Assembly (NCBI RefSeq): GCF_934295145.1
Contig: NZ_CAKRAS010000008.1
Coordinates: forward strand, 1 to 64,000
Direction: 5' to 3'
DNA from: an uncultured Eubacterium sp.
GTDB taxonomy: Bacteria > Bacillota > Clostridia > Lachnospirales > Lachnospiraceae
Length of the DNA: 64,000 bases
A program made the translations under genes and the position numbers. Below the pieces are notes generated by a model. The model saw nothing but the letters and a program-made list of their open reading frames with translations. It made no database searches and was not told the origin of the DNA. Positions 17,103 through 26,870 of this stretch are shown piece by piece (positions within the stretch are counted from its first letter, which is position 1; each line of letters begins with the position of its first letter).

Positions 17103-17130
17103 TTGAAAAAAATAATAAATGCGATACAAT
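17103..17130 (+). promoter_or_regulatory. Promoter of the MATE gene
   Basis: TTGAAA (17103-17108), a 16-base spacer and TACAAT (17125-17130) precede the MATE transporter, giving a leader of about 40 bases. Confidence 0.65.
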
Positions 17131-17175
17131 AGTGCTTGGACTTTTCAAATCAATCATTTTTTAAGGAGAAAACAT

Positions 17176-18522
17176 ATGCAATTGGACATGACAAAAGGGC
17201 GACCGCTTCCGGTCATCCTTCAATTTACACTTCCTCTTATTATCGGAAATATATTTCAGCAGTTATATAATATGGTGGACACCATCATTGTCGGTCGTTA
17301 TGTGGGGGCAGACGCTCTGGCAGCAGTCGGTTCCACCGGAACGATCATGTTTTTGCTCACCGGTTTTTCCCAGGGTATTACTGCCGGATTTGCCATTCTG
17401 ATATCTCAGCGATATGGTGCCCACGATGCAGCTGGTGTGAAACAGGCAGTTGCTAACGGTACCCTTCTGTCTGTTTTGTTTACGCTGTTCCTGACATTTT
17501 CCTGTCTGTTTCTGATGAAACCGCTCCTAACGATCATGAACACACCGAATAATATTTTTGCCGACGCTTATAGCTACATAATGATCATTACCGCAGGAAT
17601 TGTTGCTAACATTTTTTACAACCTGTTGTCAGCCTTTCTACGGGCAGTTGGCAATAGTAAAGTTCCTTTGTTTTTCCTTGTCTTTTCCGCCTGTCTGAAT
17701 GTGCTTCTGGATCTGTTTTTTATTATTCAGCTGCAGATGGGTGTGGCAGGTGCCGCATGGGCTACCAATCTGGCTCAGGCCATTTCCGCTGTTCTGTGTG
17801 CCATCTATATCTGGTGTAAAATTCCGGAGCTGAAGCCATACAGAAGTGACTGGAAAATCTCACGCACAGACACGAAAAATCAATTGGCAGCCGGTATTCC
17901 CATGGCATTACAGTTTGCGATCACCTCTTCCGGTACTATGATCATGCAATCTGCCATCAATCTATTCGGTTCTACGGCAGTAGCCGCATTTACTGCTACC
18001 GGAAAACTACAGAGTCTTCTTATGCAAGGTATGATTGCTATGGGACAGACCATGGCCACATACAGTGGACAAAATTTCGGTTCCGGTGATATCAAAAGAA
18101 TCAAATTAGGCGTAAAAACTGCACTTGGCATCGCACTGGTCTATGCTCTTGTGGTGACCGCACTGATGTGTTCTCTGTTAAAACCTGCACTGCACCTGTT
18201 TTTCTCGGGTGATGTAGATATGTCAGCCATGCTCCCCTGGGCACAGACTTATGCATACATGTGCTCCATGTTCTTCATCCCGCTGAGCACGATTTTCATT
18301 TTTCGAAACACTATGCAAGGATGCGGTTACGGCTTTCTTCCGATGATGGGCGGCGTAGCGGAGCTTCTGGCAAGACTGGTAGTTTCCATCTTTGCCATGA
18401 AAATCCTAAATTTCCGTTTGGCATGCTTTGGCGATCCGGCGGCTTGGATTGCAGCTGCTGTATTTACCGGTATTTCCTACCTCTATGTTATGCGAAAAAT
18501 CGAGCAAACTCATCCTGCTTAA
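17176..18522 (+). CDS. MATE-family efflux transporter
   Basis: A 448-residue, twelve-helix antiporter of the NorM/DinF type that exports cationic drugs or metabolites using Na+ or H+. The first half has LPLIIGNIFQQLYNMVDTII and GRYVGADALAAVGSTG, hallmark sequences of the family in Firmicutes; the second half repeats the fold with GMIAMGQTMATYSGQNFG. AAGGAG precedes the ATG at 17176, and a promoter is seen upstream. The longer frame to 17119 would begin within the promoter region. Substrate cannot be told. Confidence 0.93.
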   Translation: MQLDMTKGRPLPVILQFTLPLIIGNIFQQLYNMVDTIIVGRYVGADALAAVGSTGTIMFLLTGFSQGITAGFAILISQRYGAHDAAGVKQAVANGTLLSVLFTLFLTFSCLFLMKPLLTIMNTPNNIFADAYSYIMIITAGIVANIFYNLLSAFLRAVGNSKVPLFFLVFSACLNVLLDLFFIIQLQMGVAGAAWATNLAQAISAVLCAIYIWCKIPELKPYRSDWKISRTDTKNQLAAGIPMALQFAITSSGTMIMQSAINLFGSTAVAAFTATGKLQSLLMQGMIAMGQTMATYSGQNFGSGDIKRIKLGVKTALGIALVYALVVTALMCSLLKPALHLFFSGDVDMSAMLPWAQTYAYMCSMFFIPLSTIFIFRNTMQGCGYGFLPMMGGVAELLARLVVSIFAMKILNFRLACFGDPAAWIAAAVFTGISYLYVMRKIEQTHPA

Positions 18523-18587
18523 CTATTATCATCCCGCAGCCAGTCCCATATAGTACAGCCAGGAAACATATGCCCCTAACGTCCAGC

Positions 18588-19805
18588 TCATTGTTCTATC
18601 ATAGTTTCAATAAAAATTCCGTATCCCTTGCAGGGATCCTTTACAAAAACATGAGTGACAGCCCCGATTACTTTGCCATTCTGTAAAATCGGTGCCCCGC
18701 TGAGCCCCTGGATAATTCCACCGGTTTTCTGAATCAGTTCCTCGTCTGTCACTCGGAAACTAATGCCTTTATTGGATTCCTGTGTATTGACATCCACTTT
18801 CGTGATCTCAATATCATACAATTCTCGTTCCTGATCAATGGTTACCAGAATCTGTGCCTGACCTGTCTCAATCTCCTGTTTGAAGCCAATCTTCATCGGT
18901 TCCGCTTCTTTCAGTGAATCTGGAATGCTCTCCAGACTACCGAAAATTCCGTTGTTTGTGTTTTTTGTGATCTGCCCCAGTCGGTTTGCCTGATTATAAT
19001 GAATCTGTCCCAATAGTTCGCCGGGTTTTCCTTTTTCTCCACGGATTATACTCAAGATATTTGCCTGGTATGCAGTTCCATCCAGTATATTTACCAGATG
19101 ATTCACATCCATATCTGTGATTCCATGTCCAAGTGCACCAAAACCGCCCTGTCCATCAATATATGTCAGGGTACCGATTCCTGCCAGATCATCCCGGATC
19201 CAAACACCAATCTGATACCTGTCATTATTCGTATAGACAGGTGTTACCTTACATTCAAAAGATTCGTCATCCCGCACAACCGTCAGTTCCAGTTCCGCTC
19301 CCTTGCTCTGCGCAACCATTTCCTGCAGTTCATCCTTTGTAGCAATTGATGTATGATTTACCGCAGTAATATAATCCCCGGCTTTCAATATGTGACTGGC
19401 CGGACTTTCCAACGGTATACCATTTTGCTCCAGGTCACAGATTTCCACCACAAGTACACCTTCCGTTTCGATATAAATTCCAAAGGGAATTCCACAGGGA
19501 ATTACCTCGGTATCTTCCACAATGTGTACAGTCACGTCTTTCACTGGAATCAGCCCAAACAGCCGGCATTCCATCTCATAACTTCCACTTGGTATGGTTC
19601 CGTTGGATGCCACCGTTCCGTTTATGCTTCGAATCTGACTGGTCACCGGAAGTCCTTCTGTAATATCTAACGCCTCTCCGTATGCGATGCAGACGGAACC
19701 TGGAATTTCATCCAGCATCCATGCATATGCGAAAAACAACCAGACAGCCACCATGATGCCCCAGACGTATTTCCGCCTTTTTTTATAAATGCTCAAAACT
19801 TCCAT
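18588..19805 (-). CDS. spoIVB: SpoIVB serine peptidase
   Basis: A 405-residue S55-family protease, made in the forespore and secreted into the intermembrane space, where it cuts SpoIVFA to switch on sigma-K. An N-terminal membrane anchor (about residues 12-32) is followed by a PDZ domain (SPASHILKAGDYITAVN) and the peptidase domain with FGALGHGITD (catalytic His) and IIQGLSGAPILQNGK (catalytic Ser). The ATG at 19805 has AAGGG about 11 bases upstream; the GTG three codons before it is too close to that site. A terminator just upstream separates it from recN, so it should have its own forespore promoter, which I could not place. Confidence 0.95.
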   Translation of the reverse strand: MEVLSIYKKRRKYVWGIMVAVWLFFAYAWMLDEIPGSVCIAYGEALDITEGLPVTSQIRSINGTVASNGTIPSGSYEMECRLFGLIPVKDVTVHIVEDTEVIPCGIPFGIYIETEGVLVVEICDLEQNGIPLESPASHILKAGDYITAVNHTSIATKDELQEMVAQSKGAELELTVVRDDESFECKVTPVYTNNDRYQIGVWIRDDLAGIGTLTYIDGQGGFGALGHGITDMDVNHLVNILDGTAYQANILSIIRGEKGKPGELLGQIHYNQANRLGQITKNTNNGIFGSLESIPDSLKEAEPMKIGFKQEIETGQAQILVTIDQERELYDIEITKVDVNTQESNKGISFRVTDEELIQKTGGIIQGLSGAPILQNGKVIGAVTHVFVKDPCKGYGIFIETMIEQ

Positions 19806-19831
19806 CTTTCTCACACCCTTCTTTGGTAAAT

Positions 19832-19862
19832 AAAAAAGATACCTTTTTTATCAGGTATCTCT
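19832..19862 (-). terminator. Terminator at the end of the recN operon
   Basis: On the minus strand AGATACC, a 10-base loop and GGTATCT are followed by a run of T. It lies between recN and spoIVB and so isolates the sporulation gene from the vegetative operon. Confidence 0.75.
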
Positions 19863-19950
19863 TTCTTATCTGTTTCATGATCGATCTGTCATGCTCAGAC
19901 TTCTTTGTTCTGTTTTTATTATATGGACAATCTATTTTTTCACACAGGTA

Positions 19951-21627
19951 TTATCTTACCGCATCTGCCATTTCTTTCATTTCTTTTGCATTTTGTAAAA
20001 CCGTATCCGTAATCTTGACGCCGCCAAGCATGCGTGCAAGTTCATGAATACTCTCTTCACGATTCAACGATCTGATATTTGAGATCGTACTGTCCGCACT
20101 GGAAGTTTTTTCAATTAAAAAATGATGATCTGCCATGGCTGCAATCTGCGGCAAATGAGTAATACAGATGATCTGGTGATTTTTTCCGGTCATTTTGATC
20201 TTCTCAGCCACCATCTGTGCTGTTCTTCCACTGATTCCACTGTCAATCTCATCAAAGATCAATGTCTCAATTTCATCATGCTCTGCAAGAACGGTTTTCA
20301 ACGCCAACATAATGCGGGATAGCTCACCACCGGAAGCTACCGCATCCAACGGTTTCAACGGTTCTCCCGGGTTTGTTGAAATCAAAAATCTGGTTTCATC
20401 CCAGCCGTTGGCTGTATAATGATCCAGTCTGGAAAATTCCATCTCAAATTGGACATCCAGGAAATTCAGGTCTTTTAACGCTTCCTTTGTCTGCTCTGCC
20501 AATGACTTCGCATATTCCATTCGGATATCGCTCACTTCCTGACACAAATGCGCCAGACGTTCCTCTGCGTTCTTCAGCTTTTCCTGTAATTGCAGACAAT
20601 ATTCCTCATAATGCTGCAACTGATCCAGCTTTTCTTCCTTGACCTGCCGCTCTTCTAAAATATGGGCAATGGTTTTTCCATATTTTGCCTTCAAATGATT
20701 GATCAGATTTAATCTGTCTTCAATCTGCTGAAATGTCTCTTCTGAAAAATTCAGTTCCGAAACATATCCGGACAGCTCCCGGTTAAAATCACTGATGAGA
20801 TTTTCGATTTCTTCAATCTGTGCAGCCAATCCTTCCAACGTTTCATCAAATTGTGCGATCGTACGCAAGGCATGCACTGCATTGCCAATCTGATCGGAGG
20901 CATTTTTGCTTCCCTCCGCACAAAGTTCCTGGCACTCCGCAATGGCTTCCATAATTTTTCGACCATTGGAAAGCTTGCGGTAATCGGCTTCCAGCTCCTC
21001 ATCCTCACCAATCTTTAACTCTGCCTGATCAATCTCATCCATTTCATATTGTAAAAAAGAAATCTCTCTGGCCTGCTGCTCTGCATCCAGAGAAGCCTCC
21101 TCCAGTTTTTTTCTGCAGGTTGTATATTCCTCATAGACAGCAGCCAGTGCTGCCTTTTTCTCTTCCAACGCGCGTTTTGCAAAATCATCCAGATATTTCA
21201 TATGATTCCGCTTTGCCAGAAGCGACTCATGCTCATGTTGTCCATGGATATCAATAAGCACCGATGCTACTTTTCGCATCAGAGACGCAGACACAGTCTC
21301 TGAATTAATTCGGCTGACACTTCGTCCACTGGCATAAATTTTGCGACTCATAATAATTTCCCCGTTTTCCGGGAAAATATCCATGGCACGTAATATCTCT
21401 GCCTGTGCTTCCTGTTCCACAGAAAAAATCAGCTCTACTAGGGCAAATTCTGCATTTTCCCGCAGCATGGATTTGGAAACTTTTCCGCCAAGCGCCAGAT
21501 TTACAGATCCAATGATAATGGATTTTCCTGCGCCTGTCTCACCGGAAAGGATATTCAGTCCGGAGCCAAAGGTCACTTCCGATTCTTCGATCAATGCAAG
21601 ATTTTTTACATGCAGATTTAATAACAT
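19951..21627 (-). CDS. recN: DNA repair protein RecN
   Basis: A 558-residue SMC-like ATPase that acts early at DNA double-strand breaks. Walker A is GETGAGKSIIIGS near residue 30, a long coiled-coil region fills the middle, and the C-terminal half has the ABC signature VASGGELSRIMLALK followed by Walker B TLIFDEIDSGISG. Length is normal. The ATG has GGAG just upstream. It is the last gene of the asp23-to-recN operon, 12 bases after argR, as in many Clostridia. Confidence 0.97.
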   Translation of the reverse strand: MLLNLHVKNLALIEESEVTFGSGLNILSGETGAGKSIIIGSVNLALGGKVSKSMLRENAEFALVELIFSVEQEAQAEILRAMDIFPENGEIIMSRKIYASGRSVSRINSETVSASLMRKVASVLIDIHGQHEHESLLAKRNHMKYLDDFAKRALEEKKAALAAVYEEYTTCRKKLEEASLDAEQQAREISFLQYEMDEIDQAELKIGEDEELEADYRKLSNGRKIMEAIAECQELCAEGSKNASDQIGNAVHALRTIAQFDETLEGLAAQIEEIENLISDFNRELSGYVSELNFSEETFQQIEDRLNLINHLKAKYGKTIAHILEERQVKEEKLDQLQHYEEYCLQLQEKLKNAEERLAHLCQEVSDIRMEYAKSLAEQTKEALKDLNFLDVQFEMEFSRLDHYTANGWDETRFLISTNPGEPLKPLDAVASGGELSRIMLALKTVLAEHDEIETLIFDEIDSGISGRTAQMVAEKIKMTGKNHQIICITHLPQIAAMADHHFLIEKTSSADSTISNIRSLNREESIHELARMLGGVKITDTVLQNAKEMKEMADAVR

Positions 21628-21639
21628 CCTTTTCTCCTT

Positions 21640-22092
21640 CTACTCTCTCTGCAATGCCCGCAACCGCTGCATCAGCGCTGCCGTATCTTCCACGGTACGC
21701 ACTGCACACATGATCGTATCATCTCCAGCGATACTTCCCACGATCTCATTGCAGTCCATGGCATCCAAAGCTACCGCAACAGCCATGGCCATACCGGAAA
21801 CGGTCTTTATGACAAGAATATTCTGTGCCATATCCAGGGAAATAACTCCATCCTTAAATACACGGCTGTATTTTTCCTCCAGATCATTTCCGGCATCATA
21901 CAGAGATGTATATTTCTGTTTTCCCCCTTTGATGGCTATCTTCGTTAACTTCAACTCCCTGATATCACGGGATACCGTGGCCTGGGTCACTTTATAACCG
22001 GCCTCGTTCAGGCGAACGCACAGTTCTTCCTGTGTATCTACATCATATTTGCGAATAATTTCCAGAATTTTCGCATGTCGTTTTGCTTTCAA
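21640..22092 (-). CDS. argR: Arginine repressor ArgR
   Basis: A 150-residue regulator with an N-terminal winged helix (TQATVSRDIRELKLTKIAIK) and a C-terminal hexamerisation and arginine-binding domain (VGSIAGDDTIMCAVRT, with the Asp-Asp pair that contacts arginine). It controls arginine synthesis and catabolism genes; argH in this window is a likely target. The start codon is TTG, supported by AGGAGG exactly 8 bases upstream and by alignment of the conserved N-terminus. Between nadK and recN in the operon. Confidence 0.96.
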   Translation of the reverse strand: MKAKRHAKILEIIRKYDVDTQEELCVRLNEAGYKVTQATVSRDIRELKLTKIAIKGGKQKYTSLYDAGNDLEEKYSRVFKDGVISLDMAQNILVIKTVSGMAMAVAVALDAMDCNEIVGSIAGDDTIMCAVRTVEDTAALMQRLRALQRE

Positions 22093-22104
22093 TACTGCTA
22101 CCTC

Positions 22105-22965
22105 CTAATGGATCTCCTGCATCTTTTTACGCAAGATCTGTAAAAAGCTCAACTGATTTAACTTTAAAATTTTTGCATAGGCATTGGCTTTCTGAATGCG
22201 GATACTGTCACCTACTTTCATGTGTACAAAGCGATCCCCGTCAAAACTCACCTCTGCCTCTTCATCTTCTTCCTGACGGCGTTTTGCCAGTGTTACGTCA
22301 ATAACTGCATCTGAGCCCACTACGATACTTTTTGCCAGGGCGCTGTGTGGATTAATCGGTGTGATCAGCATCAGATCTGCCTTCGGATCCACGATCGGAC
22401 CGCCTGCTGACATACTGTAACCGGTAGATCCCGTCGGAGTGGAAATGATGATTCCATCTGCGCTGTAGTTTGCCAGATACTCGCCATTTACCGACACGAT
22501 CAAATTTACAATCTGTGGAAGACCGGTTCTGTGGATTACGATATCATTTAAGGCAAAGGTTGCTTTCCCCGAACCATCCTTCTGGCTGCTTCCTTTGATC
22601 AGCATACGCTCCTCCAGTTCATAGCGATCTTCAAACAACCGGTCAATGGCATCAAATACCGTACTTCGCTCCAGCTCGCACAGATAACCAAGAGTACCCA
22701 TATTGACACCGATCAGCGGAATGCCGATACTTGCCATGTCTCTGGCTGCCCGCACCAGCGTACCGTCACCGCCAAGCACGATAATGCAGTCCGCATCAAT
22801 GTCGGAAGGCTGGAATCTACGCAGGTTACGGTCATTCCATCCGGTTTTTGTGCTGACATAATGCATACAGGTACCACCCTTTGCGATAATATAATCCGAA
22901 ATGGCATTTGTGACTGCCAGATTCATGTCTTTATGTTCGTTTGTGATAATAAAAAACTTTTTCAT
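22105..22965 (-). CDS. nadK: NAD kinase
   Basis: A 286-residue enzyme that phosphorylates NAD to NADP. The GGDGT motif is at residues 65-69 (IIVLGGDGTLVRAARD), followed by GVNMGTLGYLCE and the C-terminal STPTGSTGYSMSAGGP nucleotide site. The ATG at 22965 follows the tlyA stop after one base, so translation is probably coupled; a longer frame opening inside tlyA lacks a ribosome site. Its place between tlyA and argR is typical for Clostridia. Confidence 0.95.
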   Translation of the reverse strand: MKKFFIITNEHKDMNLAVTNAISDYIIAKGGTCMHYVSTKTGWNDRNLRRFQPSDIDADCIIVLGGDGTLVRAARDMASIGIPLIGVNMGTLGYLCELERSTVFDAIDRLFEDRYELEERMLIKGSSQKDGSGKATFALNDIVIHRTGLPQIVNLIVSVNGEYLANYSADGIIISTPTGSTGYSMSAGGPIVDPKADLMLITPINPHSALAKSIVVGSDAVIDVTLAKRRQEEDEEAEVSFDGDRFVHMKVGDSIRIQKANAYAKILKLNQLSFLQILRKKMQEIH

Positions 22966-22966
22966 A

Positions 22967-23770
22967 TTACTTATCAAGCTCTGCATGTGCAGCTTCTACC
23001 ACTGACACCGGATCAACGCCTTCCTCCTTTGCCGCTGTCTCACATTTCTGAATGTGCACCAGATATTCGATATTTCCCTCCGGTCCTTTGATTGGGGAGT
23101 AGGAAAGGTGATGCACAGAAAAACCATGCTCCAGTGCAAAATTCACAATTCGCTCTACTACTTCCAGATGTACGGCTTTGTCTCTTACCACACCTTTTTT
23201 ACCGACTTTCTCACGACCTGCCTCAAACTGTGGTTTGATCAGACACACCATCTGGCCGTCATCTTTCAAAAGATTTCTGGCAGGCTCCAGGATTTTTGTC
23301 AGGGAAATAAAGGATACATCCACCGAGGCGAAATCCAGTGCATCATCAATATCTTCCGGTGTCACATAACGGATATTTGTCTTTTCCATGCAGACAACCC
23401 TTGGATCCTGACGCAGTTTCCATGCAAACTGACCGTATCCGACATCTACGGAATACACTTTGGATGCTCCGTTCTGAAGCATACAGTCCGTAAAACCGCC
23501 AGTGGAAGCTCCGATATCCATACAGATATCTCCATCCAGCTTCAAACCAAACTCCTTCATCGCTTTTTCCAGTTTCAGACCACCACGGCTGACATATTTC
23601 AGTGTGTTTCCGTGAATCTCAATCGGTACATTTTCATCAAAAGAAGCACCTGCTTTGTCCTCCCTCTGATTATTTACAAACACATTTCCTTCCATGATCA
23701 TGGCTTTCGCCTTCTCTCTGGAAGGAGCCAGATTTCGTTTTACAAGTAATACATCCAGTCTCTCTTTCAT
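22967..23770 (-). CDS. tlyA: TlyA-family rRNA 2'-O-methyltransferase
   Basis: A 267-residue protein with an N-terminal S4 RNA-binding domain (RLDVLLVKRNLAPSREKAKA) and a FtsJ-like methyltransferase domain with the SAM-binding motif CMDIGASTGGFTDCMLQNG. TlyA proteins methylate the ribose of specific cytidines in 16S and 23S rRNA; older annotations call them hemolysin A. AAGGAA is upstream of the ATG. A 7-bp tetraloop hairpin (23798-23815) lies in its leader. It sits in the conserved dxs-tlyA-nadK-argR order. Confidence 0.93.
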   Translation of the reverse strand: MKERLDVLLVKRNLAPSREKAKAMIMEGNVFVNNQREDKAGASFDENVPIEIHGNTLKYVSRGGLKLEKAMKEFGLKLDGDICMDIGASTGGFTDCMLQNGASKVYSVDVGYGQFAWKLRQDPRVVCMEKTNIRYVTPEDIDDALDFASVDVSFISLTKILEPARNLLKDDGQMVCLIKPQFEAGREKVGKKGVVRDKAVHLEVVERIVNFALEHGFSVHHLSYSPIKGPEGNIEYLVHIQKCETAAKEEGVDPVSVVEAAHAELDK

Positions 23771-23870
23771 ATCTGTTATCTATTTCCTTTTTTCTTGCAT
23801 CGAAAACGTTCGATGGTTTCTGCTTTCTACCTATATTTTTTGCCTATTGTAGTTTTGTTTATCCGTTTCG

Positions 23871-25736
23871 CTATAGATTCTGATAAGTTTCGATGATCTT
23901 ATCTGTCATGCTTTCTGCATCCAGTCCAATCCTCGCATGCAGCTGTGATACCGTTCCATGCTGTACAAACTGATCATCGATACCAAAATGAAGTACCTTC
24001 GCAGTTTCATCCGCCGCACTTAAGTAAGCTGCCGCCGCATACCCGAAGCCGCCCCGCAGAATATTTTCTTCCATGGTAACAATCAGTAAATGTTCCTCTG
24101 CTGCTTTGTGCAGTGCTTCTTTGTCCAGCGGTTTTACAAAACGCACATTGTTCAGAGAACAGTCATATCCCTGTTCATGCAGCAGTTCATGTACTTTTAC
24201 CGCTTCTTCCATCATATTTCCAACAGCAAATATCGCGATCTGCCGCTCTTCATATATCCATTCACTCTTTCCGTACACAATCGGAGCCCGGTGTTCTTTT
24301 AAACCGGCATACGCCTGTCCACGCGGGTAACGTAAAGCCACCGGTCCATCCTGACGGAAGGCAAACCGGAGCATATCAGCCAACTCCCATTTATTTTTAG
24401 GCGCCAGAACTGTCATATTCGGGATCATACCAAGGAAAGACAGGTCAAACACACCCTGATGCGTCTCTCCGTCCGCGCCAACCAGTCCCGCACGGTCGAT
24501 GGCAAATACCACCGGAAGATTCTGCATACAGACGTCATGCACGATCTGGTCAAATCCTCTTTGCAGAAATGAAGAATATACTGCAAACACTGGGTGCAGT
24601 CCCGCTGCCGCCAGTCCTGCCGCAAAGGTCACTGCATGTCCTTCTGCAATTCCAACATCAAAGAAACGTGCCGGATATTCTGCCCGGAACCGCTTCAATC
24701 CAGTTCCATCTGCCATGGCTGCCGTAATGGCTACCACAGAATCATTTTTTGCCGCGATCTTACAGATTACTGTAGAAAACACATCGGTATAATTCGGTTT
24801 GTCCTTTTTCACCAAAGGCTGTCCACTTGGAATATCAAATGGACCTGTGCCGTGAAAACGGTCCGGATGCAGCTCTGCCGGTTCGTAGCCGCGTCCTTTT
24901 TCTGTCTGTACATGGACAACCACCGCACCGTTTACTTTTTTTGCTTCTCGCAAAATGCGTACCATATCTGTCAGATTGTGTCCGTCCACCGGACCAAGAT
25001 ACGTGATTCCCATGTTCTCGAAAATCATGCCCGGGATCAGTAGCTGTTTTAAACTGCTTTTTGTCTTTCGGATTCTGCGGACCACACGCTCGCCGTAAGG
25101 CAGACGTTCCAGAGAACTGTGTACACCGGATTTAAACTCCTGATAAGCCTCAGCTGTACGCAAGGAAGCCAGATGCTGTGACAATCCACCGACATTTTCC
25201 GAGATAGACATTTTATTGTCATTTAACACAATAATCATATTCGTATGAAGTTCAGCCGCATTATTTAATGCTTCAAAGGCCGGACCTCCGGTCAAAGCGC
25301 CGTCACCGATCACAGATACCACATGATAATCCTCTTCCAGCAGATCTCTGGCTCTCGCATAACCAAGTCCTGCGGAAATGGATGTAGAACTGTGGCCGGT
25401 ATCAAAGGCATCACAGTCGCTCTCCGACCGTTTCGGGAAACCACTCATTCCATCTAACTGACGCAGATGCTCAAATTCCCGCTTTCTTCCAGTCAGGATC
25501 TTATGCGTGTAAGACTGATGTCCCACATCCCATATGAGCTTGTCCTCCGGAAAATTCAGCACCAGATGCAAAGCCATGGTAAGTTCCACGACACCAAGAT
25601 TTGACGCCAGATGACCGCCGGTTTTTGAGATATGCTCGATCAGGAACTGACGAATCTCACCCGGCAGTTCTTCCAATTGTGCCTCACTTAAATATTTTAT
25701 ATCGTTTGCCTGATTAATTCGGTCAAGTACTGCCAT
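23871..25736 (-). CDS. dxs: 1-deoxy-D-xylulose-5-phosphate synthase
   Basis: A 621-residue thiamine-diphosphate enzyme joining pyruvate and glyceraldehyde 3-phosphate, the first step of the MEP isoprenoid pathway. The TPP motif begins VIGDGALTGGPAFEALNNA and ends in NDNKMSIS; the central pyrimidine domain has DVGIAEGHAVTFAAGLA, and the C-terminal transketolase domain follows. GGGGAT lies before the ATG. It directly follows ispA, so isoprenoid precursor and chain synthesis are cotranscribed. Confidence 0.97.
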   Translation of the reverse strand: MAVLDRINQANDIKYLSEAQLEELPGEIRQFLIEHISKTGGHLASNLGVVELTMALHLVLNFPEDKLIWDVGHQSYTHKILTGRKREFEHLRQLDGMSGFPKRSESDCDAFDTGHSSTSISAGLGYARARDLLEEDYHVVSVIGDGALTGGPAFEALNNAAELHTNMIIVLNDNKMSISENVGGLSQHLASLRTAEAYQEFKSGVHSSLERLPYGERVVRRIRKTKSSLKQLLIPGMIFENMGITYLGPVDGHNLTDMVRILREAKKVNGAVVVHVQTEKGRGYEPAELHPDRFHGTGPFDIPSGQPLVKKDKPNYTDVFSTVICKIAAKNDSVVAITAAMADGTGLKRFRAEYPARFFDVGIAEGHAVTFAAGLAAAGLHPVFAVYSSFLQRGFDQIVHDVCMQNLPVVFAIDRAGLVGADGETHQGVFDLSFLGMIPNMTVLAPKNKWELADMLRFAFRQDGPVALRYPRGQAYAGLKEHRAPIVYGKSEWIYEERQIAIFAVGNMMEEAVKVHELLHEQGYDCSLNNVRFVKPLDKEALHKAAEEHLLIVTMEENILRGGFGYAAAAYLSAADETAKVLHFGIDDQFVQHGTVSQLHARIGLDAESMTDKIIETYQNL

Positions 25737-25745
25737 TTTTATCCC

Positions 25746-26633
25746 CTATTTTTTTCTGTGAATTAAATATCTGATCAGTTCATTCAAGAATATATTTTTC
25801 TCTGAAAGCGATGCCACTCCCTCTAATGCACGCTCAGATATTTCTTCTACATCCTTCTCGGCCTGTGCCAGTCCGCGGATGGTTACGTATGTTGTTTTGT
25901 GATTTTTCTCATCACTGCCGATTGGTTTACCAAGTGTCTCAATGTCACTGGTCACGTCCAGAATGTCATCCTGAATCTGGAACGCAAGTCCCACATCTTT
26001 TGCCACCTGTAAGATTACCTGTTGCTCTTCCTCGGAAGCCCCTGCAAGCACAGCACCGATCATCATGGAAGCTTCAATCAATGCTCCTGTCTTCAGATCA
26101 TAGATAAAATCCAGTTTTTCCCGCTCCAGCGGCTGTCCCTCGGATTCCACATCCACAACCTGACCGCCGAGCATACCATAGATACCCGCTTTCTGCGCAA
26201 GAATCTGAAGCGCTCTGGCTACCGCAGGATTTCCGACGTCCTGCATCAGTCCTTTGCAGGCTGTCTCAAATGCAAAATTCAGCAATGCATCTCCAGCCAG
26301 GATTCCCATGGCTTCTCCATAAACGACATGGGTTGTTTTTCTTCCACGACGGTAATCATCATTATCCATCGCCGGAAGATCATCATGGATCAGAGAATAA
26401 GTATGAATCATCTCAATTGCAGCCATAAAAGGCTCAATGATATCGGATGTTCCGCCAAACAACCGGTACGTTTCCTGCATCAGCATTGGCCGCAGACGTT
26501 TGCCCCCTGCCAGAAAGCTATAATTCATTGCTTCCATCACGTTTTTTTGATAACCGGTCTCCTCCGGCAGATATTTTTTTATGATCTCCTCTACCTGGCT
26601 GGTATGCTCTGCAATCTCTTTCTTAATATCCAT
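25746..26633 (-). CDS. ispA: Farnesyl diphosphate synthase-type polyprenyl synthetase
   Basis: A 295-residue trans-prenyltransferase. The first aspartate-rich motif is HDDLPAMDNDDYRRGRKTTH and the second is QDDILDVTSD; the insert between the aspartates of the first motif is typical of bacterial short-chain (FPP/GPP) synthases. GGKRLRP marks the IPP-binding site. Two upstream in-frame starts (GTG at 26642, ATG at 26636) exist; I chose the ATG at 26633 because AGAGGTG sits correctly for it. Between xseB and dxs. Confidence 0.93.
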   Translation of the reverse strand: MDIKKEIAEHTSQVEEIIKKYLPEETGYQKNVMEAMNYSFLAGGKRLRPMLMQETYRLFGGTSDIIEPFMAAIEMIHTYSLIHDDLPAMDNDDYRRGRKTTHVVYGEAMGILAGDALLNFAFETACKGLMQDVGNPAVARALQILAQKAGIYGMLGGQVVDVESEGQPLEREKLDFIYDLKTGALIEASMMIGAVLAGASEEEQQVILQVAKDVGLAFQIQDDILDVTSDIETLGKPIGSDEKNHKTTYVTIRGLAQAEKDVEEISERALEGVASLSEKNIFLNELIRYLIHRKK

Positions 26634-26647
26634 CATCCACACCTCTC

Positions 26648-26869
26648 TTATTCAAAAGGAACTTCTGTCCCATCCTCTGCGATCTGAAGCATTTTTTTCT
26701 CTACGGTATCCAGCTTCTGATTGCAGTTCTGTATTTTTTTCATTCCCTGCTCATATAATGCAAAAGCATGCTCCAGGGAAAGTTCTGGATCTTCCATATG
26801 TTCGAGGATCGTATCCAGTTGTTCAAACATTTCCTCTAAGGAGATTTCTTTTGATTCTGTCGTTTCCAT
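26648..26869 (-). CDS. xseB: Exodeoxyribonuclease VII small subunit
   Basis: A 73-residue helical protein with the family pattern LEEMFEQLDTILEHMEDPEL followed by a segment with LYEQGMKKIQNCNQKLD. Several copies bind one XseA to form exonuclease VII, which degrades single-stranded DNA. The gene follows the end of xseA immediately and precedes ispA, the standard order. Confidence 0.94.
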   Translation of the reverse strand: METTESKEISLEEMFEQLDTILEHMEDPELSLEHAFALYEQGMKKIQNCNQKLDTVEKKMLQIAEDGTEVPFE

Positions 26870-26870
26870 T

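Noticed and set aside
23798..23815. Perfect 7-bp tetraloop hairpin before tlyA as a terminator
   Set aside because: No T tract follows on the minus strand, and the operon order argues against termination between dxs and tlyA.
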